Assembly: GCF_002217285.1 (NCBI RefSeq)
Contig: NZ_MUGW01000013.1
Location: 488 to 64,487 of the forward strand
DNA length: 64,000 nt
DNA from: Flavobacterium hercynium
GTDB lineage: Bacteria > Bacteroidota > Bacteroidia > Flavobacteriales > Flavobacteriaceae
Reading direction: 5' to 3'
Made by a program: the position numbers and the translations under genes. The notes under the pieces were generated by a model that was given only the letters and a program-made list of their open reading frames with translations, was not told the origin of the DNA and searched no databases. This document shows, in pieces, positions 56,401 to 63,256 of the stretch; position 1 is the stretch's first letter; each line of letters starts with the position of its first letter.

Positions 56401-56723
56401 GAACTTATATTACTCACATTAGAGACAAAAATGGTTGTGGTAAAGATGCTAAAGAAGTTATTTTGATTGATTATCCCAAATTTTTTACCCCAAACAATGA
56501 CGGGTACAACGATTTTTGGCATATCAATGATATAGAAAAATTTCAAAATTCAAAAGTAACAATATTTGACAGGTATGGTAAATTATTAAAAGAATTATCC
56601 GAAAAAGATCTTGGATGGAATGGATTTTATAATGGAAAACAAATGCCATCTGACGATTACTGGTTTAATGCTGAAATTAATAATAAGTCTATTTTTAGGG
56701 GGCATTTTTCTTTAAAAAGATAA
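53460..56723 (+). CDS. Large secreted repeat protein with PKD domain and T9SS type B sorting domain
   Basis: 1087 residues. Signal peptide 1-19 (QFSYAQ). Two ~190-residue repeats (about 20-200 and 213-395; SRIFKLSDFGIAPNEQF versus ARTFTLKDFGISDNEEF), a PKD-like domain (about 405-480), four ~90-residue cysteine repeats (about 480-850; each with CDD/CED and SLPSPLP..NT), and a CHU_C/type B sorting signal at the end (FFTPNNDGYNDFWHI ... VTIFDRYGKLL). It is exported by the type IX system and kept at the cell surface. Role likely adhesion or matrix; not assignable further. Confidence 0.9.
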   Translation: MVKNILLFLFFSSFQFSYAQITLTNNIGNTLIKTDMYSCERDEIWSRIFKLSDFGIAPNEQFIIKSGQVGISKSDSGSSFQFYIYSLDASYPSYTFTRLPIKARGARGWQKTPVIEGNPRVIQVDFDEPVVIPAGVERIMVAIQKIKDFYNPEPGQIFIAGTQQDIGESLYYGCDPYNSLSPTTDLSIPVPNANFFINVTGEAVDSQIIGEKVRLSHNICDDVIETDIHSCSSSTIYWARTFTLKDFGISDNEEFTINSGQVAVNKTGWGANINFNIYKIDDNFPSSFSELDLIGSSQKRQVPPAINRNSEILQVDFNTPIVIPAGTKKILVEVQKGIEYGEALTFIGGTAQDNDVSWQRNCTNLPGQPTFNDEYVPTSAFGKPNANFYINVTGNVKNVTSHFEMNFSNICSEFLKEFSIDDKSKIASVIWNFGDPASGTTNTSTDLSPFHDFSEDGKYIITAVVTAKDGTVEVLTETIDVTEPPKAYGINNIYACEDKFGTGISTSFDLSGITQKILGGQIDKTVTFIDGKEKKYNSLPSPFTNTVRGRESITVRVSHKNNSCCYSETSFDLIVNPLPYLPAIVDINTCDDNSNGFAVFDLQPLVNSIIGISTNLKVEFYHENGQKILTSLNSVSNLVAKEEKIKIKVINTDTNCYNESNFKLIVNSLPTANILDELIGCDDNNDGFSEYFDTSHVETNILGNQVGMKISYFDSNGNSLPSPLPNPYTNTTKNIEVIKVRVESKISGCQTETSLVLKTASQPQINKILSKYSCDEGNGVGSFDLSNIEKEIIGNQSGLKVLYFNSEGKSLPSPLPKLFNNTRPWLETIIIRVENTLNNLCYSETSFDLKVNSVASTKIEKTYYLCDLLPSMKINIDNNFDHYEWKFENGTIISNTYEAILVNAGKYTLTTGKIENEIYCENSTEFKLIRSTLPVIKEVKYSELTDHNFIEIITESNGDFEYSIDGVNYQNSNLFQNIRGGTYITHIRDKNGCGKDAKEVILIDYPKFFTPNNDGYNDFWHINDIEKFQNSKVTIFDRYGKLLKELSEKDLGWNGFYNGKQMPSDDYWFNAEINNKSIFRGHFSLKR

Positions 56724-57079
56724 TAAGCAAATCACTTCCATAGTATATTTTTACATCAACATAGTACAAAAATATAATATATCAGAAGTTTGCACCACTA
56801 TCTTAATAATTAATTAATGTTATTTCTTCACTATCAGGTTTTATTTTAGTAGATGTTTTTGTAAATTTGCAAAAAATATTAACAGTTATAGTAATCAGGA
56901 TTTTAGTTCTGATTATCAATACTTTTTCGTTTTATCATGTACACTTACGTCAAACATTATGAAGCCTTCTCTACTTTATAAGTTACTAGTATAAGCTTTT
57001 TTAAGTTTACTACTACAATCATAGATTAAAAACAACACACACAAACCTCTACATTATTAAAACCCTACAATTAAACACA
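56724..57079. other. Intergenic region with promoter for the Ppx-like gene
   Basis: TAAATTTG at 56862-56869 is an exact -7 element, giving a ~205-base leader. A hairpin AATCAG/CTGATT lies at about 56895-56916 in that leader. No gene seen. Confidence 0.45.
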
Positions 57080-58174
57080 ATGCTTAAAAAAAACAAAAAC
57101 CAATTTTTAATATTTTTTCTTTTAAATTTATTTTTTTCCGTCAATTCATTTGCTCAGAAAAACTTTTATGCCGGAATTGAAATCGGACGCCGTGCAGTAA
57201 AAACTACAGTCCTTGATGTAAACAACATTAAAAAAGCCGAATATAAAATTGTTTACTTCTCCAATGACAGAATAGCTCTTGCAGACCATATTGCTGCCAC
57301 TGGTGGAGTTCCAGAAGATGATATCAAAAAAGTAAGTAGTATAATTAATGAACAGTTGGCTAAAATTAGAGCCGATTATAAAATTCCCGAAGAAAACATC
57401 TTTATTGTAGCCGCTCCTGTTTTTGAATCAGCACGTAATATCGATGCATTGAGAAATAAAATTACTTCGTCAACAAGCAAGAGTCTTGACATCATTAGCG
57501 AAGATGAAGAAGCAAAAGTATTAGTAAAAGGTGCTATACCTCCGGCTGATTATGCTAACGCATTACTACTGGATATTGGTGGTCAAAGAACCAAAGGAGG
57601 TTATATCGATGTGCTTGCTGACAACAAATTAGAGTTTATTCCTTTAGAACTTGATTTTGGTACGATGACACTTACTGATGCCGTTAAAAAATCTGTTGCC
57701 AATCCAAACCAGGCAAACGACATGTCTACCTATCAGGAAAAATCTTTTGAATTTAATACTGTTTTACGCAAAAAAGTAAAAGAAATGGTAGATTCGAATC
57801 CGCTTTTAGCAAAAAAAGACAAAATATATTTGTCTGGCGGAGCTGTATGGTCTTTTGTAACCTTATACTTTAACGAAAGCGTTAAAGAACACTTTGTTCC
57901 TTTAACACTAGAAGATGTTATCAACTACGATGCAGTTCTTAAAAACAATTTTGTAAAGTACAGCAATCTTGCAAAAACAAACAAAGAAGCAGAGAGCGTT
58001 TTAAAAATTTATGACCAGTCATACCTGATCTCAGCAAACAATATTTTGTATTCATTTTTAGAAGGCTTTCCAAACTTAGCAACAAAAAAAGTATACTTTG
58101 CAAAAGAAGGACAAATTACATGGCTTCTGTCTTACGTAGCAGATCGTTCTAAAAAAGTAAACACTAATTTTTAA
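57080..58174 (+). CDS. Exported Ppx/GppA-like (ASKHA fold) protein with altered phosphate loops
   Basis: 364 residues. Signal peptide 1-25 (FSVNSFAQ). The mature protein follows the Ppx/GppA plan: AGIEIGRRAVKTTVL in place of DIGSNS.KL (about 30-44), SEDEEAKVLVKGA with the catalytic-type Glu (about 146), LLLDIGGQRTKGGYI in place of DIGGGS (about 170), and YLSGGAVWSFV (about 250). The first Asp is Glu and the glycine/serine-rich loops are changed. Exopolyphosphatases are cytosolic, so an exported member is unusual; it may act on periplasmic polyphosphate or have lost catalysis. Single-gene transcript with strong terminator. Confidence 0.72.
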   Translation: MLKKNKNQFLIFFLLNLFFSVNSFAQKNFYAGIEIGRRAVKTTVLDVNNIKKAEYKIVYFSNDRIALADHIAATGGVPEDDIKKVSSIINEQLAKIRADYKIPEENIFIVAAPVFESARNIDALRNKITSSTSKSLDIISEDEEAKVLVKGAIPPADYANALLLDIGGQRTKGGYIDVLADNKLEFIPLELDFGTMTLTDAVKKSVANPNQANDMSTYQEKSFEFNTVLRKKVKEMVDSNPLLAKKDKIYLSGGAVWSFVTLYFNESVKEHFVPLTLEDVINYDAVLKNNFVKYSNLAKTNKEAESVLKIYDQSYLISANNILYSFLEGFPNLATKKVYFAKEGQITWLLSYVADRSKKVNTNF

Positions 58175-58216
58175 AACGTATACTCTTATACTCTAGTTAT
58201 TCCAATTAGAATAAAG

Positions 58217-58252
58217 AAAGAGTTGAATCTTACTAATAAGATTCAACTCTTT
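58217..58252. terminator. 16-bp bidirectional terminator
   Basis: AAAGAGTTGAATCTTA (58217-58232) pairs perfectly with TAAGATTCAACTCTTT (58237-58252), loop CTAA, with T/A tracts on both sides. Serves the Ppx-like gene and the convergent sugE. Confidence 0.92.
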
Positions 58253-58276
58253 TTGTTTATAATTCTAAAAGAAAAT

Positions 58277-58597
58277 TTAGAATAATTTAATTCCAATAAT
58301 CCCGGCAACGATAAGTGTAGCAGACAAAAGTCTAAATACATTTGAAGAATCACCAAAAAACAATATTCCAACCACAAGTGTACCTACTGCTCCAATTCCT
58401 GTCCAGACAGCATATGCGGTACCAATTGGAATTGTTTTTTGAGAATAAAACAACAAAGCTCCGCTAATTCCCATAGATAAAACTGCCGAAGCTATCCATA
58501 CATATTTACTATTGTTATCTGACTGTTGCGCCATTTTCATACCCAATGGCCAGCCAATTTCGAAAATTCCCGCAATTACTAAAGCAATCCAATTCAT
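58277..58597 (-). CDS. sugE: SMR family transporter (SugE/Gdx-like)
   Basis: 106 residues, four transmembrane helices. The essential Glu is at residue 13 (AGIFEIGWPLGMKMA) and GTAYAVWTGIGAVGT (about 57-71) is the SMR signature. FEIGWPLGMK fits the SugE/Gdx branch (guanidinium or quaternary ammonium export) better than EmrE. It follows a Crp-family gene by 74 bases on the same strand and is likely controlled by it. Confidence 0.88.
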   Translation of the reverse strand: MNWIALVIAGIFEIGWPLGMKMAQQSDNNSKYVWIASAVLSMGISGALLFYSQKTIPIGTAYAVWTGIGAVGTLVVGILFFGDSSNVFRLLSATLIVAGIIGIKLF

Positions 58598-58671
58598 TTT
58601 TTATAATTTAATATTGAATTGCAAAGGAACTCAATATAAAAAGTGAATTTTTTGATGTAGATCAAAATCAG

Positions 58672-59253
58672 TTACAGCTTTCTGATTCGGCTTAGCGTTT
58701 CTTGAGTAATTCCGAGATATGATGCAATATGTCCCAGATTAATTCGGTTTAAAAGATTGGGCTGCTGTTTTATTAATGTCTCATAACGTTCTGTAGCTGA
58801 TTCTGTATGCAATGAAACAGCTCTTTCTTCGAGAATGATACAAACTTCTTCGGCTATTTTTCGTCCGATTAGATTTAGTTCCGGGTATAAACGATACAGT
58901 TCATTCAAATCATCTGATGAAATAGCATAAATTTCAGAATCCTCCAGAAATTGAATATTCTCAAATGATGGTTTATTGGCATAAATGGGCAAAATGGAAC
59001 CAAAAATCTGGTTTTCTTCTCCAAACCAAGCGTTAACTTCTTTTTCATTTCTACGAAAATAAACGCGTATTATCCCCTTAGCAATTACAAAATAACTGGA
59101 TAGATTTTGTCCTTCCTTCAAAAAGTGCTCATTTTTCTTTTTGAGAAAATAATTCGTTCGTCGATCAATCTCTTTTACTGCTTCATCACTAAGGTATCCA
59201 TACTTACTTAGTTGCTGAATAAGTGGATTTCCGATATGAGCTTGATCTGTCAT
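58672..59253 (-). CDS. Crp/Fnr family transcriptional regulator
   Basis: 193 residues. Cyclic-nucleotide-binding fold about 25-130 (EHFLKEGQNLSSYFVIAKGI, INVWFGEEN-type), then a C-terminal helix-turn-helix ending GHIASYLGITQETLSRIRKL. No Fe-S cysteines. This short form (about 190 residues) is common in Bacteroidota and usually not cAMP-dependent. The ATG overlaps the TGA of a disrupted small gene upstream (ATGA). Precedes sugE. Confidence 0.9.
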   Translation of the reverse strand: MTDQAHIGNPLIQQLSKYGYLSDEAVKEIDRRTNYFLKKKNEHFLKEGQNLSSYFVIAKGIIRVYFRRNEKEVNAWFGEENQIFGSILPIYANKPSFENIQFLEDSEIYAISSDDLNELYRLYPELNLIGRKIAEEVCIILEERAVSLHTESATERYETLIKQQPNLLNRINLGHIASYLGITQETLSRIRKL

Positions 59254-59429
59254 TTTTTATTGGTCTTATTAAAAAAGATATAAGTTCTGTAAAACACAAC
59301 AAAGATCGCGAATACTATCGTTATCCAGGGATTAAAATCTATTTTATCAAGCTTTTATAAAATGGACAGTAAAATAGTAAAAGCTAAAAATAAGTATGCC
59401 GTAATTAATTTGTTTCTCTCTGTGATCAT
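59250..59429 (-). pseudogene. Small membrane protein gene with internal stop codon, coupled to crp
   Basis: Minus strand from ATG 59429 reads MITERNKLITAYLFLAFTIL then LSIL, a TAA at 59357-59355, and continues in the same frame KLDKIDFNPWITIVFAIFVV then FYRTYIFFNKTNKK to TGA at 59252-59250, which overlaps the crp start as ATGA. Both halves are hydrophobic helices joined by a polar loop, so the frame looks genuine. One substitution (for example CAA to TAA) explains the stop. Fits a 59-residue two-helix protein that is now truncated, or a sequencing error. Confidence 0.6.
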
Positions 59430-59451
59430 GATTTAGTTTTTGTAATTAAAA

Positions 59452-60249
59452 TTACCATCTTATTTGATAAGGATATCTTTCATAGATCGTATTATCTTCG
59501 TTGATCGTAAATCCAAGTTTTGCATCTTCCCTGGCAGAAGTAAATAATCTTCTGGCTTCTTCTTCATTAATTCTCAATCTCGATAAGCATACTACTTTAT
59601 AAAATTTCACATCTGAAAAATTGGGATAAATTTTTAATGCCTTATCAAATAAGATGATCGCCTCCTCCCATTTTCTTAATTCATATTTGGTAATACCATG
59701 ATAAAACAAAGCTGTAGGATGTTCCAATCCTTTCCTATTATTGAATAAATCTTCATTGTACTCTTTAAATATTTTTTCAGCTTTCTCATATTCATTCAAT
59801 TGCAAATAACACAATCCTGTATAAAATTTATAGGTATGATCCATAACATAATTGTTTCCGTATTTTTTAATACAATCCTCAAAATCATTAATAGCGTCAC
59901 GGTAAGATTTACTAAAAATGCACTTTATAAAAGCTCTATACGGCTGATATCTTTGTGCGTCATATTGTACCGCTTTGTCAATAAACTGCATTCCTACTTC
60001 ATATTTTCTGGCTTTAAAATAGGGCATTGCTTTTTGTTGCCATAAAGCAGCAATAGTGCTATCTTTTTTTAAACCTTCATCAAGGCAGCTTTGCCATTCA
60101 TCCATCATAATACTATAATGATGACCTTCCGCACAATTAGTTACATATTCTGTTATTATAGCTTCTTGTTTCTTTTTTATTTCAGAATCTATTTGCGCAT
60201 AAAGAAACTGGGAAATCGAAACTAAAATGATTAAAATTATATTTTTCAC
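59452..60249 (-). CDS. TPR-repeat exported protein
   Basis: 265 residues. Signal peptide 1-18 (SQFLYAQ). Helical repeats from about 60: ALWQQKAMPYFKARKYEVGM, HTYKFYTGLCYLQLNEYEKA, ALFYHGITKYELRKWEEAII, with the W-LG-Y-A-F-A-P periodicity of TPRs. Periplasmic scaffold or adapter. Located 22 bases upstream of the broken small gene and on the same strand as crp and sugE; cotranscription possible. Confidence 0.82.
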   Translation of the reverse strand: MKNIILIILVSISQFLYAQIDSEIKKKQEAIITEYVTNCAEGHHYSIMMDEWQSCLDEGLKKDSTIAALWQQKAMPYFKARKYEVGMQFIDKAVQYDAQRYQPYRAFIKCIFSKSYRDAINDFEDCIKKYGNNYVMDHTYKFYTGLCYLQLNEYEKAEKIFKEYNEDLFNNRKGLEHPTALFYHGITKYELRKWEEAIILFDKALKIYPNFSDVKFYKVVCLSRLRINEEEARRLFTSAREDAKLGFTINEDNTIYERYPYQIRW

Positions 60250-60409
60250 TGTAATTTGTATTTTTATTGAGATATGTATATTGTGTTATTCTTTAATTGA
60301 AATTAAAAAATATTCTGCATTTTTTTTTAATGCATCCTAAATAATTAAATCTGTCAAAATCATCATATCGAAATAAAATGTAATGCCGTTACATTTATTG
60401 AGTGATTAT

Positions 60410-61216
60410 TTAGTTTCGATTTACGAACAGACTAATTTTATTTTTATAATTTTCGACATTTGTTTCATCAAGCAACATGCTCAAATGGTCACCTTTATAT
60501 ATTAATAAATTTCGCTTTGAAGTATCTTGCAAAACTATTTTTTGAGCATCTTCGAGATTTGTAATCTCGTCTTTACTTGCAACAAAAATTAAAATCTTTG
60601 ATTTAATCTTACTCCATTCTTTAGAAAGATCATATTTGGTATCAACAACTATATCTCTTTTCTTTATTTGTTTTAATCTTTCTAAACAAGTATTTATATC
60701 ATAAATACATCCTTCCGCTATAATAAATTCTGCATTTTCTCCCTGAAGTGCAATAGGTGTAACAATTGTTCCCATCGATAAAGCAACAATTCCCAAATTA
60801 TTAATTCCTAATTCACTTTTACAATAAGATATAACAGTTTTCATATCTATAGCAAACTCTTCATAAAAAAGTCTATTAGAATTTATATTAAATGATGAGC
60901 TTTTTCCAAAACCTCTGTAATCAAACGAAATAACTGTAAATCCTAATTTTGTATAGAATGAAATAGAAGATAAATAGTAAGACATGTTACCGTAATCCCC
61001 ATAGGCAAGTAAAATAGTTTTCGATTGACTCTTTTCTAACCTTTCTTGATTAGGTTCACAAATCCAAACACAAATTTTGACATTATTACGCTCTATAAAT
61101 AATTCTTTGTATTCAATATTAACTTCTTTGGGAGTAGCTATATAATCCGCCTTTGGAGCAATTGCAAAGTTAATAAACGGATAAAACGTAAAAGGAACTA
61201 ATAATAGTGATTTCAT
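60410..61216 (-). CDS. Alpha/beta hydrolase
   Basis: 268 residues from ATG 61216; this start gives a hydrophobic N-terminus (MKSLLLVPFTFYPFINFA) and avoids the 40-base overlap made by the ATG at 61267. Hydrolase core: LLAYGDYGNMSYYL (oxyanion region), VISFDYRGFGKSS, nucleophile elbow VALSMGTIV (Ser in L-S-M-G), acid in VASKDEITNL and final His in YKGDHLSML. All three catalytic residues seem present. It follows the HExxH-like gene by 11 bases, so probably acts in the same pathway. Confidence 0.82.
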   Translation of the reverse strand: MKSLLLVPFTFYPFINFAIAPKADYIATPKEVNIEYKELFIERNNVKICVWICEPNQERLEKSQSKTILLAYGDYGNMSYYLSSISFYTKLGFTVISFDYRGFGKSSSFNINSNRLFYEEFAIDMKTVISYCKSELGINNLGIVALSMGTIVTPIALQGENAEFIIAEGCIYDINTCLERLKQIKKRDIVVDTKYDLSKEWSKIKSKILIFVASKDEITNLEDAQKIVLQDTSKRNLLIYKGDHLSMLLDETNVENYKNKISLFVNRN

Positions 61217-61227
61217 ATTTTCTAAGT

Positions 61228-62304
61228 TTAAAGTAACATGTGGTGTTCTTTTGTTATACTCTGCCATTTTTTAGAAACTTCAAAATACTTTTCTCTTATC
61301 AAATTAAAGATTTCCTTCCCATGGTCAGTTAAAACGTTACTTTCACCATTGTAGAAGCTATTTATTATATCAAATCTATCCAAATCGTGAGCGCATTTGC
61401 ATAAGTAAAAACCAATTCTTCCTAACACTTCTTTCTCTTGTCTCTTTTTGAATCTATTCTTTGCTAAAGAATTATCTAAGCACAAGAATATAGCATAATA
61501 GGTATAAAGTTCATGAAAAAGTGTGTATACAGTCTTATGATCGTTTAATTTAGTCAAGTCTTCAACCTTCTGTTCTTCATCTATAATAAAGATCATTTTT
61601 CGGTCATGAAGTAATGTCGTCAAAATAATATGTCCCGTTTGATGAGCAATATCATCAATAAAAAAGACCTCATCATATTCATCTTGATAAACATTCAGAA
61701 ATGCAATTCCATGCGCTTGTGCACTTGAAAATGAATTTGTAATATTCGGATCTGTTTTAAAAAGCAATATTTTTTTACAACATTGCTCGATTAATTGAAA
61801 ATGTTCATTTGAATCTTCTTTGATAAACAATAATGCATTCGTTAAATAAGATATATTTTTATCAAATAATGTACTGCCAAAAGTAATCTCAGAGTCAGAA
61901 ATTAATCTTCCTGCTGTATCTGAAAAAACAGGTCGCAATAAATTGAATGAATGTTTTAAAATTTCAATATTTGTATCTTTGATCATTTCTATCGGCTCAA
62001 AAAATTCAGGTTCATCCTTTTTGAAATAGCCTAATTTTGGCAAATAAGTAATCTCTGTTTCGTAAAACAAATGATTAATTCTTGTTTCCTCTTTTTTAAT
62101 AAAATAACCTTGCATTAATTCCCTCAAAAATTGATTTGTAAAAGCTTCTTCTCTTTTATAATTGAAGTAAAAAAACAATAAAGGTTCGAGAAACAATGTA
62201 TCATCATCAATGTCAACTTTTGTTAAGATCTCCGGATCTTCTGTATAAATTAATAATTTTATTTTATTAATTATTTCTGTTTGACTAAAAGTAATGTTTA
62301 GCAT
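61228..62304 (-). CDS. Divergent aKG-HExxH-type peptide hydroxylase-like protein
   Basis: 358 residues, no signal peptide. Near 215-235 it reads SSAQAHGIAFLNVYQDEYDE then FFIDDIAHQTGHIILTTLLH, and near 280 YTLFHELYTYYAIFLCL. The order matches the HEXXH-type putative peptide-modification family (TIGR04267-like): an HExxH followed ~45 residues on by LHGxYAHLA-type sequence. Here the motif is HQTGH, with Gln for Glu, so metal binding by two His is kept but the Glu is lost. Identification is by motif layout only. Next to a small upstream frame and a hydrolase; a peptide-modification cluster is possible. Confidence 0.5.
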   Translation of the reverse strand: MLNITFSQTEIINKIKLLIYTEDPEILTKVDIDDDTLFLEPLLFFYFNYKREEAFTNQFLRELMQGYFIKKEETRINHLFYETEITYLPKLGYFKKDEPEFFEPIEMIKDTNIEILKHSFNLLRPVFSDTAGRLISDSEITFGSTLFDKNISYLTNALLFIKEDSNEHFQLIEQCCKKILLFKTDPNITNSFSSAQAHGIAFLNVYQDEYDEVFFIDDIAHQTGHIILTTLLHDRKMIFIIDEEQKVEDLTKLNDHKTVYTLFHELYTYYAIFLCLDNSLAKNRFKKRQEKEVLGRIGFYLCKCAHDLDRFDIINSFYNGESNVLTDHGKEIFNLIREKYFEVSKKWQSITKEHHMLL

Positions 62305-62386
62305 GGAGGATATTTTTAATCTTGATTATAATATTGACATGTAATTCGTTCATTTATAACTTGTAAACATTCTGCTCTGTATGCAG

Positions 62387-62665
62387 CTACATTGGATACA
62401 TTAAAATCGTTGCAGAATATCTTCCTTCGGTTTTGGCTTTTATAGTTGCACTTAGCATAGTAGCGCCATTTGCTACGTATTGATCTGTTACAACCATAAG
62501 ATGAAAATGAGTGTGTTCTCTGTAGGAGACTACACCCTTAGGAAACGGATTTTTAACACTTTTAATTTCCTTTTTCTCCAAGAAACAGAGTATTTTTTCT
62601 GTACTTACACATTCCTCGATAATATTACTTACTATTTGCAATCCTTTGTTGTCGGTTATTTTCAT
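62387..62665 (-). CDS. Small hypothetical protein upstream of the HExxH-like gene
   Basis: 92 residues, no signal peptide. Starts MKITDNKGLQIVSNIIEECV and contains GVVSYREHTHFHLMVVTDQY and SATIKAKTEGRYSATILMYP. No known domain. It lies 82 bases upstream of the HExxH-like gene on the same strand and could be its peptide substrate or an accessory protein. Another frame (to a TAA at 62318) stays open past its stop and reads VAAYRAECLQVINERITCQY, so a frameshifted C-terminus is conceivable. Confidence 0.5.
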   Translation of the reverse strand: MKITDNKGLQIVSNIIEECVSTEKILCFLEKKEIKSVKNPFPKGVVSYREHTHFHLMVVTDQYVANGATMLSATIKAKTEGRYSATILMYPM

Positions 62666-63256
62666 AATTATATTCTTCGATTTAACACTTCAATGAAAAA
62701 AACCTATTTCAAAATTAACTTATAGGCAAGTAGAGATTGCGTAATCCATTTCTTCATGCAATTGTTTGCCGTAAGCATATCTCTTATTTCTGAAGTCAAA
62801 ACTAGATAAACATGTTACCGGACGCAAACTAACGACATCGAAATTCAGGAATTTCGACATGAAATTCAGGAATTATATAGCAAGCACCATCTTAAAAAAC
62901 TAGGAATGAGAAGGTTGAAAAAACAAGAAAATTCTAAGTTTTACTATGCCTTTGTAATACATTTTAATACTATTTTTGCAACACCCACGATGAAATTTTC
63001 TAAAAACGTACAAATCCTCTTTTGTACTAATCTTTTCTTTATCCTATTAAAGAGCCTAAACAAAAAATATCTTTTTTTTTGTTAAAAAGAGGGATGCTCA
63101 ATTTTAAAAAAAATTGAATCCCATAAAACTTGGGATAGTTCTTCATTTGTAACTGAAAAAGAATAATATAGGTACTAATACTATTATGTAGATACAAATT
63201 AGCTCTGCTTATATTTGAATCTCAAAAACATCGTTTTTAAACAGAAATTAAATGAC
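62666..63256. other. 590-bp intergenic region between divergent genes
   Basis: Contains GAAATTCAGGAAT twice (62849 and 62871 regions), a -7-like TATTTTTG at 62971-62978 with TTG at 62952, and a small hairpin near 63095-63120. A 57-codon frame at 62906 spans this promoter and is probably not a gene. A short transcript starting near 62985 cannot be excluded. Confidence 0.4.
63210..63217 (+). promoter_or_regulatory. -7 element of the TPR regulator gene
   Basis: TATATTTG, an exact TAnnTTTG match, 39 bases before the ATG at 63257. The -33 position has TTATG instead of TTG. Confidence 0.55.

Noticed and set aside
61217..61267. Upstream ATG of the alpha/beta hydrolase
   Set aside because: Overlaps the preceding gene by 40 bases and hides the hydrophobic N-terminus starting at 61216.
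62906..63079. 57-codon plus-strand frame
   Set aside because: A promoter-like element lies inside it, composition is poor and no start context or homologous feature is seen.
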